A stretch of DNA of 64,000 nt from Panax quinquefolius. Its lineage: Eukaryota > Streptophyta > Magnoliopsida > Apiales > Araliaceae. Position 1 is the stretch's first letter; each line of letters begins with the position of its first letter. Shown piece after piece: positions 1 through 12,110 of the stretch. The stretch covers positions 1 through 64,000 of the forward strand of contig JAINUW010000175.1 in assembly GCA_020205615.1 (NCBI GenBank). Reading direction: 5' to 3'. The notes under the pieces are model-generated. The model was not told the DNA's origin and searched no databases. It saw only the letters and a program-made list of their open reading frames with translations. The translations under genes were made by a program, and so were the position numbers.

Positions 1-555
1 AACTTTCTAGACATTGCCAATAATGTTATCTAATAATATTATTCGGATAATATGAATTATTGCTTCGATAATGAAAAATATCGTGTAATGACAATTATTG
101 AAACAACGTGATATAAAATATCAAATGCAATTATTAAATCGATAAAATTTGAGCAGTAATTCACGTAACCATTATTGAGTAGTGCCTTCTTACGTAAGAA
201 TCAATAATTGGTGCGATCTGGCATGTCTTCTTGTGTTTTAACCCATAGAGTATTTTAACGATATTCTTGGTAACAACTCGCCACTTATTTTTATGCGTTT
301 TCTTCATCCAATAAGCTTTTAGTTATGGGGCCCACACATGGGCTGCGTCGTCATCTGAATATTCCCGACGATACGAATATTCCACGACGAAACGAATATT
401 CCCGAACAACATGATGAATATTTTATAACCACTTGCTTATTTTGAAATATTTGCGTATTTTACCCTAACTATCCACATTAATCAAATCAATCCTTACTAT
501 TTCAAAATAATAAATAGAAAATTAAATTTCATTAATAATAAGTTGGGGTCTTACA
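1..555 (-). repeat. 5' part of a chromovirus LTR, inverted, left end outside window
   Basis: Read on the minus strand this begins TGTAAGACCCCAAC at 555 and is a near-perfect reverse complement of the LTR start at 3532-4105, including the landmark CTTTCTAGACATTGCC. It is therefore the first ~555 bp of an LTR of the same Ty3/gypsy family, with the rest lying left of the window. Its exact TG start abuts protease-region coding sequence at 556, so a second family member appears to have inserted in reverse orientation into the element that follows. Confidence 0.85.
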
Positions 556-3531
556 TTTGTTAGTTTTCATATTCCTAACCAACCTATTATGCAATTCAAG
601 CAACTAAACCATTAAAATCAATCAACATCATATCTAATCATAAAAGCTATTCGTTTATTAAAAATGGATGTCAAGCTTTCTTAGCCCATGTTATGGATTT
701 GAATAAAGATACGTCAAATTTGAATAATATTCTGTTGTTATTGACTTTCCGGCGTATTTCTGAAGAACTTCGGTCTACCCCGAGCGTGAAGTTGAATTCT
801 TTATTGATCTTGAACACAGTACAAGCCCATTTCTAAAACTTCATATCGAATGGCTCTATTGAACTTGAGGAGTTAAAGGTCCAACTACAAGAATTGTTGG
901 ACATCGGTTTCATTCGATCTAGTACATCTCCTTGGGGTGTTCTGTTTTATTAAGTAAAGAAGAAAAGAGAGCGGAGTATGCGACTTTGTATTGACTATCG
1001 GGGAATTGAACCATGTCACCATCGAGAATAGGTATCTTCTACCTCGTATTGATGACTTGTTTGACCGATTGCAAGGGGCACAATTCTTTTCAAAAATCGA
1101 TCTTCGATTACGGATATCATCAAGATTGAAGATTAGGCGAGGATATTCAAAGCGCCTTGAACTTCGGTATGGGCATTATGAATTCTTAGTCATGTCTTTC
1201 GGATGACTAATGCTCTCTGACTTTCATGGATATGATGAACAAAGTATTGAGGAATATTTGGATCGATTCGTTGTTTTTTTTATTGATGACATCCTCATAT
1301 ATTCCAAAAGTCGTGAAGATCATGAGCACCATTTGAAGTTTGGTACTCCAAAGGCTTCGTGAAAACAAACTATATACCAAATTGAAGAAATCGAGTTACG
1401 GCGAGGAAGTAGCATTCCTTGGGCACGTGGTGTCGAAAGCATGGAAGTATCTGTTGATCCGTGAAGATTGAAGCAATCTGAAGTTTAGAACAATAGAAGT
1501 CGATTGGATGAAATCACGTAGCTTTTGGGCTTGGTTGGTTATTATCGGAGATTCGTGGAAGGGTTTTCTCGAATCGCTACTCCATTAACTTCAGCTAACT
1601 CAAAAGGATACAAAATTCATTGGAGCGAAGAATGAGAAGAGTTTCCAAGAGCTTAAGAGGAGACTTATTTGGCACTGTTTAACAATACCATCTGGTTCGG
1701 ATGGATTTGTTATCTCTGATGATGCTTGGGCAAAGGGTTAGGATGTGTTCTCATGCAGCGTGGGAAAGTCATAGCCTTTATGCCCGCGACAACTTAAAAG
1801 AGTATGAGAGAGAATTATCCTACTCATGATCTAGAGTTGGCGTGATCGTTTTATTAAAGATATGGGAGGCACTATCTATATGGGGAGAAAGTGGAGATAT
1901 ATTGAGACCATAAAAGCCTTAAATATTTCTTCACTCAAAAAAGAACTCAACATCTTGGCAATGACGTTGACTCGAGCTATTGAAAGACTACGACCACACT
2001 ATTGATACCATCGGAAAAGCGAGCGTGGTAATGACGCGTTGAGTAGAAGATCATATGCAGGAATGAGTGTGATGATGTCAAGTATACGCATAGAGCCAAC
2101 TTTAATAGAAAAAGTTAAGTTAAGGAGCTATTCCGGAAGCGAGAATTGATGAAGAAGGAATACTTCGAGTCCACTCTAGACTTTGTGTCCCTAACGACTC
2201 TGATTTGAAGTACAAGATTATGATGGAGGCACACAATACACCATTTGCAATCCATCCTGGAAGTACCAAAATGTATCGTGATCTTCGACATACATTTTGG
2301 TGGAACAATATGAAGAGAGAGATTGTAAAGTTTATCTCGATGTGTTTAACTTGCTAGCGATGTAAAAGCGAAGCATCTAGTACCTAAGGGTCCGATTGCA
2401 ACCACTTGAGATTACGAAATGGAAGTGGGAACACATTACCATGGATTTCGATTCACAGGTCTTCCTACGGTTTCTCAAGGCATCAATGCTATTTGGGTTA
2501 TTGTTGATAGATTAACCAAGTCTCGCTTATTTCTTGCGTCACGGAGACTTATTCCTTGAGCGTCTTGCTAGTATATACGTGAATGAGATTGTGAGGTTGC
2601 ATGGCATGCCGGTATCCATAGTTTGGATCGTGACCCAAGATTCACTTCAAGATTTTGGGTTAGCTTGCAAAAAGCTATGGAGCGCAGTTTGCGATTTAGT
2701 TAAGCATACCATCCCAAAGCGGACGGACAATCGAGAGGACTATTCAAACTCTTGAAGATCTATTAAGACTACGTGTCCTAGACTTCAAAGGCGGTTGGGA
2801 TAAGTATTTACCATTGGTGGAATTCTCTAAAACAATGCAGTTATCGGTAAGTATAGGTGTGGCTCCATTGAAGCATTATATGGACGAAAATGTCGTTCTC
2901 CAATATGTTGGGATGAGGTGGGTGAATCAACATTGTTGGGACTGAGAGTTAATACGATATGACTACCGAAAAGATCCAAATGATTCGACAAGCGTATACA
3001 AGCGGCACAAGATCGACAAAAGAGTTATGCGGATCTTCATCGAAAGGGCGTGGAATTTAGTATAGGGGATCATGTATTGTTGCGAGTTGCTCCATGGAAG
3101 GGAGTTACAAGATTTGGGAAGAGAGGAAAACTCAATCCAAGATTTATTGGTCCATTTCAAATTCTTGTGAAGTAGAAAATGTAGCCTATAGACTCGCGTT
3201 ACCTCAAGTATGTCTCGTGTTCATAATGTGTTTCACATATCGTACTTAATTAAATATGTGAAAGACCCGAACCACGTTATAGAGTTAGAACAAGGGACGA
3301 GATAGTAGAAGACTTAACGTATGAGGAGGTACTATCAAGATCTTGGATAGGAAGGAGCATGTCCTACGCATGAAAGGTCAGTACCACAAGTTAAAGTTAC
3401 GTGGAGGAATCATGCTATAGAGGAAATGACACAGGAATTGGAAATGGAAATGAAAGCGAGGTATCCTCACCTTTTGAAACACAGAATGCGTAAGTCGATT
3501 TCGAGGGACGAAATTTCATAAGGAGGGAGGT
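556..3531 (+). pseudogene. Ty3/gypsy chromovirus pol, decayed (protease end to chromodomain)
   Basis: Remnant of the polyprotein that copies the element's RNA to DNA and integrates it. In several frames one can read the C-terminal protease/linker (GCQAFLAHVMDL near 668), reverse transcriptase (RIDDLF near 1040, [10 protein letters not shown] near 1170, and the catalytic box FIDDIL near 1280), RNase H ([11 protein letters not shown] near 1815), integrase (WWNN near 2300, catalytic region near 2440-2720) and a chromodomain (ILDRKEHVLRMK near 3336, ending YPHLLK near 3475). Many frameshifts and stops are present, so it cannot be active. Gag and most of the protease are missing, cut off by the inverted LTR at 555. 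A purine-rich tract at 3519-3531 (aggagggagg) directly precedes the 3' LTR and is the likely polypurine tract. Domain order and chromodomain place it among plant chromoviruses, probably the Tekay/Del group; the clade is inference. Confidence 0.9.
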
Positions 3532-4866
3532 TGTAAGACCCCAACTTATTATTAATGAAATTTAATTTTCTCTATTTATTATTTTGAAATAGTAAGGGTT
3601 GATTTGATTAATGTGGATAGTTAGGTAAAATAATCATAAATATTTCAAAATAAGCAAGTGGTTATAAAATATTCATTGTTGTCGGGGAATATTTGTTTGG
3701 TCGTGGAATATAAATGTCTTGTCGGGGAATATTAAATGACGACAGTAGCGCCCAATATGTGGGCCCCATAATGAGCGATTGGATGAAAAAAACGACAAAT
3801 ATAAGTTGTTTAAAAATAATAAGCGTAGTTATTACAGAATTATCTTTGTTAAAATACTAAATTGGTTAAAACAAAGTAGCATACGGTATTGCACCGATTA
3901 TTGATTCTTACGTGAAGGCCTTTACTCGATAATGGTTACGATAATTCTTGTTCAATATTTTATTGATTTAATAATTCTTTGCGTTGATATTTTATATTGA
4001 TGTTGTTTTGATAATTGTCATTACGGTATTTTCATTATCGAAGCAATAATTCATATTATCGAATAATATTATTAGATAACATTATTGGCAATGTCTAGAA
4101 AGTTTTGTCTAAGGAGAGGTTTGGTCACCTAATTAGCGATGAGGAGAAATTCTTATTGGAAAGCCCCTCTTTCTGAGGCCGCCTAGTTGTCAATATTGTG
4201 ATTTTATAATATTATTTGTGAATAATTAATTATTGATTCATATGATGAGAAAAATATTGATTTTATGTGGATATAGATGGAGAAAATTTTTAATGTGACA
4301 ATTGTTAAAATTAAAATTTTATCTTTTTACGATAAAATAATTCATTTAAATATATTATTATATTTTAATAATATAATAATGGTGATATTTTTACAACGAA
4401 TGTGGGATATATGAGTATAAGAGGAGGAAGAGTATTTTGTTGCAATAAATGTTTAAAACATGTTAAACATGTAAATTGGACCCCATTTATTATTTGAAAT
4501 TTGATTATAGCACTTTTGTAAAATCGCTTGGTTTGTGGATTTCGGTCGATTTTTGTTTGGAATTTGGAAAATGGAAAAATTTTCTTCTGCAAAGTTGTAG
4601 AGAATTGAATTTCTTATAAAAATTCGCGAGTTTCGAATTTTTTCGACAAAAGGGCTATTTATTGTGAATTATTGAAGTTCGAGTTCGAAATAATTGATTT
4701 TGGAAGTTTTAATTGTTTAAAATAACAAAAACGTTTTTTGTGGTTGGTTGGTAGGCATGTGTTGAAAAATATCTTTGAAATCAGAATTTCCAAGTTTGCA
4801 TGTATGATTTATATAAATTTATTAATATTTTATTAAATTTTACGCTTTGGTGTTCTAAGCAATTTC

Positions 4867-4874
4867 TATAAATA
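4867..4874 (+). promoter_or_regulatory. TATA box of chromovirus LTR
   Basis: TATAAATA in an otherwise ordinary LTR context, ~1.33 kb after the LTR start and 1.26 kb before its end. It is the likely core promoter for element transcription; the start site would be ~30 bp downstream. Confidence 0.6.
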
Positions 4875-5453
4875 GGGTGCTTAGGTTAGAATTGAAAATC
4901 ACACTAAGCTGAAGTTTTTCTCTCTCTATATTATCGGCGTATTCTTGTGAGTATTTTGAGTATACTTTGAGTATTGCTATACGGTGCAAGTTCAAGTCAT
5001 AGCTTTATATCCAGGTGTTTATTTAGAAATCTTGATCTTTCGAGGTAAGGGATATTATTTTTTTCGTAATGATATTATTTCTTGATATCATTATGTTGAA
5101 ATATTGATCTCAAGTTTTTTTTATCAAATTTGGAACTTTTGGTGTCGGAGTTACTATTCACGTATATCTGGACTATTCACGATATCTGATCTTATTCACG
5201 AATACGGACTATTCATCGAAAAATGAAAAATTTTCTTTTAAGTCAAAAATATCTATTACGGATACTAGCTTTGATTGTATCCATGTTTTGATCATTCTTG
5301 AATTTTACACCACTATGATTATTTTTGAGGTATTTTTGGGCGTGGATAAAACAAAGTACGAATCCTTAATCCTTAATCCTTGTCATTTTGTTTCCTTTGG
5401 ATTCGTTTCTTTAAAAATATTTTCATCATCCTCGGTCTTAAATGATGATATTA

Positions 5454-5585
5454 TTGAATATCTTTGGCTATAGTGCAAAGATGAATGAGTTCGATGAATA
5501 TCTTTGGCCCGTAGTGCAAAGATGAACAGGTGTTTAGATGAACATGACCAACTGATGAATATCTTTGGCCTGTAGTGCAAAGTTG
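5454..5585 (+). repeat. Three tandem copies of GAATATCTTTGGC..GTAGTGCAAAGATGA in LTR
   Basis: Copies begin near 5454, 5496 and 5554, spaced by 42-58 bp. A single diverged copy (TGAATATCATTGGCCCGTAG) sits at 32756 in another LTR, so the unit belongs to the transcribed part of this LTR lineage and was amplified here. Confidence 0.75.
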
Positions 5586-6136
5586 AATATTTGATTCCAG
5601 ATATATATTGATTGATATTACAGGAATAAAAGATAGGCGATGAACTTTTAAATTCATACATAGAATATAGTAGTTTGCATTCTCTACTTAACTCTTCTAA
5701 TGAATTATTATTTCCGCTGCGAATATTGATTTAAAAACTTGTTGTCTATTGTATTCTATTAGATTCTTCCCTGTTGAAGACTAATGATAATTTGTTGTAT
5801 ATTATCTTAGTCATAATATTCTTTACTAGGCTAGTTGAGCTCACCCTTTTTCTTTTTGTTCCATTTTTCTTCTCAGGAGGCGAGAATATAGCGAGTACGA
5901 GTCGAGGTATGGAATGAAGGTTCTAGAGAGAGTTGTTTAGTAGTCCTCACCATTTTTATAAAATAATGTATCAATAAATGTGATGAGGATTTATTTGAGT
6001 ATAGATATTGTCTAGAAGATAATATTTGTATTCAAACTCACAGTTTTACTGTTGTAATAATAAAGTTGTAGTTGTTTCTGTACCATGTATTGACAACTCA
6101 GAATGGGTGATGTATACCTATTTTGGGGGCGTCACA

Positions 6137-6254
6137 TATTTCCCCAAAAAACAAAGTAGACAAATTGCTAAATTAGTGGCGATAATATATAAGAATTCTT
6201 TGTGATTTACTTATATATTGGGACACATTAATTATAACTTAAGCATTACAAGTA
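6137..6254. other. Non-coding flank before the Mutator-like element
   Basis: About 118 bp of AT-rich sequence between the chromovirus LTR end and the target duplication of the Mutator-like element. It continues, as the same pre-insertion locus, at 30457. No coding or RNA feature was seen. Confidence 0.6.
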
Positions 6255-6264
6255 TAAATTAATA
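6255..6264. repeat. Left 10-bp target duplication (TAAATTAATA)
   Basis: Identical to 30447-30456, immediately outside the terminal GGGTTAAAT / ATTTAACCC ends. Ten bp is within the 9-11 bp typical of Mutator-like elements. Confidence 0.85.
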
Positions 6265-7613
6265 GGGTTAAATATTTTCTAAGTCACTGTACTATATGTC
6301 AACTTACAATTGGGTCACTGAACTTTTTTTTCTTACAATCAACTCATTGAACTCGATTTTTCTAACAAAAAGTTAAAAAACCCGTTAAACTCATTTGACT
6401 GTTAACGAAAAACGGCTGAGTTGTCAAAAAAAGCCTATGTGGCAGTTAGTATGCGACGTGGTAGTGATGATGTGGATTTGTAGGAAAAAATTTATGAAAA
6501 ATGGGGAAAAATATATTTTAAAGTATAATATAAATTTAAAAAATTAGCCAAAAAAAGAAAATAAAAAAAAAAAAAAAGCAGCTTTTTTAAGAAAATGAAA
6601 GCGATTTTTTTAATAAAAATTAAAAAAGCAGATTTATTTTTCTTAAAAAAATAAAAAAGTCAGTATTTAAGAAAAAAGCTGCGCTTTTTTATTTTTTAAT
6701 AAAAAGCGATTTTTTAAAAACAAAAATAATTTCTTTCTTTTTCTTTAAAAAAAGCTTTTTTATTTTTAACAAAAAACAAAGGATTTTTTAAAAACAAAAA
6801 TAATTGCTTTATTTTTCTTTAAAAAAAAAAGCATTTTTTTTAACAAAAATAAAAGCATTTTTTAAAAAAATAAAATAATTGCTTTATTTTTGTTTTAAAT
6901 TTTTTTTAAGAAAAAATAAGCTGCGTTTTTTTTTTTTTAAGAAAAAAAACTTTTTTAATTTTTATTAAAAAAAGCTGCGTTTTCATTTTCTTTAAAAAAC
7001 TACATTTTTTTTATTAAGAAAAATTGCGTTTTTTAAACTAAAAAAACACGCTTTTTTTTTAATTTAAAAAGCTGCGTTTTTTTATTAAAAATAATTATTA
7101 ATAAATTTTAAAAGCTGAATTTTGTTTTTTATTAATAAATTTTTTGATAAACTAGTTTGTGATTTTTTAACTTTGTGTTAGAAAAATTATTTGGTATTAA
7201 TAAAAATTAATTAATTATATTTTTTCAATTATATTTGTTATTAATTATATTAAAAAATAACAAAATAATTAGCAAACTTTTAGTTTTATGTTTTATAAAT
7301 GGCTTAATTATAAATAAAATTTATTTGATATTAATTACAAAAAAAATTAAATATATTTTTTATTTATTTTCTTTTTTATCTAATTTTTAAATTTATATTA
7401 TACTTTAAAATATTTTTTTCCATTTTTCATAAAATTTTTCATACAAATCCACATCATCAACGCCATCGTCAAGATACTAAGCGCCACATAGGTTTTTTTT
7501 GACAACTCACTGTTTTAGTTATCAAATCAACAGTTTAACTTTTTTTTCAAATTTTTGTTAGAAAAAATCGAGTTCGATGAGTTATTGTAAGAAAAAAAGT
7601 TCAATGACCCAAA
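6265..7613 (+). mobile_element. Non-autonomous Mutator-like long-TIR element, left and main part
   Basis: The left end GGGTTAAATATTTTCTAAGTC and the following ~280 bp are an imperfect reverse complement of 7385-7613 plus 30406-30446, so the element has TIRs of roughly 275 bp. No transposase can be read. The interior (about 6545-7385) is very AT-rich and made of imperfect repeats around AAAGCTGCGTTTTTT. The right TIR is split by the copia array at 7619-30400, and the distal 41 bp are found beyond it. Without the insertion the element would be ~1.4 kb. Superfamily is inferred from TIR length and target duplication length. Confidence 0.85.
6545..7385. repeat. Poly(A)/poly(T)-rich repeat core with GCTGCG motif
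   Basis: Degenerate tandem units of A-tract, GCTGCG (or AGCGAT/AGCAG), T-tract. Clear instances are near 6675, 6920, 6973 and 7070. The alternating A and T runs could form hairpins. There is no coding potential. Confidence 0.65.
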
Positions 7614-7618
7614 GTTGT
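7614..7618. repeat. Left target duplication GTTGT of the copia array
   Basis: Matches 30401-30405. The joined flank reads as the rest of the Mutator-like right TIR, confirming the insertion point to the base. Confidence 0.9.
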
Positions 7619-9488
7619 TGAAAGTATGTACTGAAGCCAATCATGTTTGATGATAAAGCATATACTTTGAAACAATCTTATTCATTTATTAATAAAAGTA
7701 TTAATTTATTAAAGGCTTTTAATTATCTACATGATCTTTGTTTTTATAATATGTGATAAACCCATAGTTTTAAGCAATGCTTTTAGAATAATGATGATGA
7801 TCATTCTAATGAGATCTAAATTCTTAGAAAGCTTAAAACTAAAATAGTTCCCAATCATTGGATTACTAAATTGGGGATTAGTGAATCCGGATAGATTGGT
7901 ACATCGTTGCTTGCTTTCGTTGGATGAGGATGATTGATCTCATGATCATTTGTGTGGAACACTAAAGCAAGTATGTAGGTGCTTATTGGAGAATAAGTTC
8001 TTTGAGCGTGGCTCGCTAAGGAATACCTAATGGAGTTTTATTTGCTGTCAATAGGAATTCTGTAGTGATAGTAGTCAAGTAATCCTTGGACTTGAGATCA
8101 TCATAGTATCTTGTGTATGATAAGTTATACTTTGACTTATTCCTTAAGACCCTTAGGGTATATCAAAGGGTATGCTTGGGTATAATAAATTGTACGTGGA
8201 GATAATGTATGATCGATAAAGAATCTACCATTTCTAATAAAAAGAAGAAATGTCTATGTGATTCGATAAATGACAACCCGATGAGTCCTTGGCTAAAAGA
8301 GAATGAAATTAGAAAGGAGTTTCTAATTTGCATTATTTGGAGTTGTGCATTTAAGGATCGAAATACATATAATTAAATAAAATAAGACTTGACCGGTAAT
8401 TCCATGCCTTATATTTAATTGGGACATTGTATGGTGGAAGGATTGAATTTCACGGTAACTATTTACTCAAAGGTTCTTTAATGATTAATGTTGAAATCTA
8501 TATTATCTGGAAAGTCGTTGATGTTAGGGAGGCTTATCCCTATTGTAGAATAAATATTATTTATTTAAATAAATTAATTGTTTAATTTATTTATTTAAAT
8601 AAGATTAGAATTATTCTAATTGATTTATTCACAACCAGGTTTAATATGGAGAACCTAAAGGGTCACACCATAAAAGGAAGAATAATTATTTAAGAAGTTA
8701 ATGGCATAATCGTAATAATATGTTATGTATATTTAATTTAATCTATGGTGATAGAATAAATTAAATAACTTAATATTATTATTTAATATTTTAGAAATAT
8801 TAAATATAAATTAATAAGAGGAGTCTTATTAATATTATTACAATTATTATTATTTAATTTCTAAAAGAGTTTAGGAATTAATTTAATATAAGTACTCTCA
8901 TTTATTCCTAATTGGATTAGGAAGGAAAATTAGTTAAAGGAGTTTAATTAATTATCCTAATAAGATTAGGGAGCTTAATTAATTAAAAGAATTAATTAAT
9001 TAAAACCCAATTCCTTAATTGTTAAGGTGGGTTGCCCACATCTATAAATAAGAGGAGTCTTATTATGGGTGGTGTGGGTTGTTGACTTTTTCAACATCTG
9101 ACATAATTCCAATTGTTGGAAGAGTACACCCTTTCTATAGAGATAGAAAAAACTAGGGTTTGAGTAAATACACTTCTTCTTGAATTTTCTTCTTTCTTGG
9201 TGGATCACCTCTAGAGGCCAAACATATGGCCATTAACGTTGATCAAAGGAAGGACAAACCCGGTGGATTGAGTTGAGCGAAAGGATTTGGAGGTGAACTT
9301 GTACGAGGAAACTCGATCTTCAAGGGTATGATTTTATTCTTTATCTTATCGTTTAATTAATAATTGTGCATAAAGGGTGATCAAGGGTATATGGTTTGTA
9401 AAAAATTTTAAACTACGATTTTTACAACGCTTACGCTTAATTTATGCTTGATTTGATTTGCGCCGTATGAATATTACAAAACCTAACG
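7619..9488 (+). repeat. Copia LTR1 (type A)
   Basis: About 1870 bp, from TGAAAGTATG to CCTAACG just before the primer site. A TATA box (TATAAATA, 9043-9050) sits ~440 bp before the end. It shares with LTR2 and LTR5 the diagnostic stretches CTAATTGGATTAGGAAGG and GGGTGGTGTGGGTTGTTGAC, called type A here. Confidence 0.9.
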
Positions 9489-9861
9489 GTGGTATCGAGC
9501 CAAACCTTTATGCGAATTATTAATTATTTTAATTTGATATTATATTGATATGTGTTTAGAACAATTTAATTGGGCATAATTTAGTTGTATAAAATTTATT
9601 TAATTAAAAAAAAAAAACGATTTTTTAATTTCCAAAAATGTGTTGGAAAGGTGGTGGCGTGTGGTCGTAACTTTTATATATATGATATATATTATTGATT
9701 TACTCTCCTCAATTTCTACTGGTCCCTAATGGAATAAAGGTAGGAAAAATTAAAAAAACATGAAACAATGACCTGATTTAGAAGTGGGTAACAAGAAGAG
9801 CATTACTAATAAATCACATGAGCCGTTTTTTATTTTTTATTGATTTCCGTAAGGGACTGGA
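9489..9861 (+). other. Short (373 bp) non-coding internal domain, copy 1
   Basis: Begins with primer site GTGGTATCGAGCC and shares its first ~120 bp with the long internal domains, then diverges. It contains no gag or pol; the only ORF, at its right edge, runs into the LTR and is not credible as a gene. It ends GTAAGGGACTGG directly before the next LTR, a weak polypurine tract. A second copy of exactly the same length follows at 11738-12110. Confidence 0.85.
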
Positions 9862-11737
9862 TGAAAGTAGTATGCACACAAGCCAATCATGTTTGATGAT
9901 AAAGCATATACTTTGTAACAATCTTATTCATTTATTAATAAAAAGTATTAATTTATTAAAGGCTTTTAATTATCTACGTGATCTTTGTTTTATAATATTT
10001 GATAAACCCATAGTTTTAAGCAATGCTTTTAGAATAATGATGATGATCATTCTAATGAGATCTAAATTCTTAGAAAGCTTAAAACTAAAATAGTTCCCAA
10101 TCATTGGATTACTAAATTGGGGATTAGTGAATCAGGATAGATTGGTACATCGTTAACTTGCTTTCGTTGGATGAGGATGATTGATCTCGTGATCATTTTT
10201 GTGGAACACTAAAGCAAGTATGTAGGTGCTTATTAGAGAATAAGTTCATTGAGCACGTGGCTCGCTAAGGAATACCTAATGGAGTTTTATTTGCTGTCGA
10301 TAGGAATTCTGTAGTGATAGTAGTACAAGTGATCCTTGGACTTGAGATCATCGTAGTATCTTGTGTATGATGAGTTATACTTTGACTTATTCCTTAAGAC
10401 CCTTAGGGTATATCAAAGGGTATGCTTGGGTATAATAAGTTGTACATGGAGATAATGTATGATCAATAAAGAATCTACCACTTCTAATAAAAGAAGAGAA
10501 ATGTCCTATGTGATTCGATAAATGACAACCCAGTAGTCCTTGGCCAAGGCAGAATGAAATTAGAAAGGAGTTTCTAATTTGCATTATTTGGTGTTGTGCA
10601 TTTAAGGATCGAAATACATATAATTAAATAAAATAAGACTTGTGATAATTCCATGTCTTATATTTAATTGGGACATTGTATGGTGGAAGGATTGAATTAT
10701 GCGGTAACTATTTACTCAAAGGTTCTTTTATGATTAATGTTGAAATCTATATTATCGGAAAGTCGTTGATCATTTAGGAGGCTTATCCCTATTGTAGAAT
10801 AAATATTATTTATTTAAATAAATTAATTGTTTAATTTATTTATTTAAATAAGATTAGAATTATTCTAATTGATTTATTCACAATAGGTTTAATATGGAGA
10901 ACCTAAAGGGTCACACCATAAAAGGAAGAATAATTATTTAAGAAGTTAATGGCATAATCGTAATAATATGTTATGTATATTTAATTTAATCTATGGTGAT
11001 AGAATAAATTAAATAACTTAATATTATTATTTAATATTTTAGAAATATTAAATATAAATTAATAAGAGGAGTCTTATTAATATTATTACAATTATTATTA
11101 TTTTAATTTCTAAAAGAGTTTAGGAATTAATTTAATATAAGTACTCTCATTTATTCCTAATTGGATTAGGAAGGAAAATTAGTTAAAGGAGTTTAATTAA
11201 TTATCCCTAATAAGATTAGGGAGCTTAATTAATTAAAAGAATTAATTAATTAAAACCCGATTCCTTAATTGTTAAGGTGGGTTGCCCACATCTATAAATA
11301 AGAGAGTCTTATTATGGGTGGTGTGGGTTGTTGACTTTTTCAACATACGACATAATTCCAATTGTTGGAAGAGTACACCCTTTCTATAGAGATAGAAAAA
11401 ACTAGGGTTTGAGCCAATACCCCTTCTTCTTGAATTTTCTTCTTTCTTGGTGGATCACCTCTAGAGGCCAAACATATGGGTGGCTAACGTTGATCAAAGG
11501 AAGGAACAAAACCCCGGTGGATTCAAGTTGAGCGAAAGGATTTGGAGGTGAACTTGTACACTGAGGAAACTTCGATCTTGAGGGTATGATTTTATTCTTT
11601 ATCTTTTCGTTTAATTAATAATTGTGCGTAAAGGGTGATCGGGTATATGGTTTGTAAAAAATTTTAAACTACGATTTTACACGCTTACGCTTAATTTATG
11701 CATTTTGATTAAGCCCATGAATATTACAAACCTAACA
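9862..11737 (+). repeat. Copia LTR2 (type A)
   Basis: 1876 bp from TGAAAGTAGTATGCAC to CCTAACA. The TATA box is TATAAATA at 11293-11300. Very similar to LTR1 and LTR5. Confidence 0.9.
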
Positions 11738-12110
11738 GTGGTATCGAGCCATAACCTTTATGCGAATTATTAATTGTTTTAATTTGATATTATATTGATA
11801 TGTGTTTAGAACAATTTAATTGGGCATAATTTAGTTGTATAAAATTTATTTAATAAAAAAAAAAATCGTTTTTTAATTTCCAAAAATGTGTTGGAAAGGT
11901 GGCATGTGGCTGTAACTTTTATATATATGATATATATTATTGATTTACTCTCCTCAATTTCGGCCTGGTCCCTAATGGAATAAAGCCGGAAAAAATTAAA
12001 AAAAAACATGAAAGCTGGCAGCACAATTTCGTGGGTAACAAGAAGACATGCCTAAAGCTTAGAATCACATGAGTAGTTTTTTATTTTTATTGATTTAGTA
12101 AGGAATTGGA
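11738..12110 (+). other. Short (373 bp) non-coding internal domain, copy 2
   Basis: Same length and architecture as 9489-9861, with scattered small differences: primer site GTGGTATCGAGCC, an AT-rich stretch, and a weak purine tract before LTR3. No coding sequence. Confidence 0.85.

Larger units (their letters stand above)
3532..6136 (+). repeat. 3' LTR of the decayed chromovirus
   Basis: Starts TGTAAGACCCCAAC right after the polypurine tract and ends GGGGGCGTCACA, giving TG...CA ends and ~2.6 kb. A TATA box (TATAAATA, 4867-4874) lies centrally, followed by a short leader, which fits the U3/R boundary. Other LTR copies of the same or sister families in this window share the downstream block CTAGGCTAGTTGAGCTCACC (5828 here, 33010 in another). 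No target duplication could be tested because the left end of the element is lost. Confidence 0.85.

Noticed and set aside
5383..5661. 92-codon minus-strand ORF
   Set aside because: It overlaps the tandem repeats of the LTR on the opposite strand, which create an open frame by repetition; no protein features.
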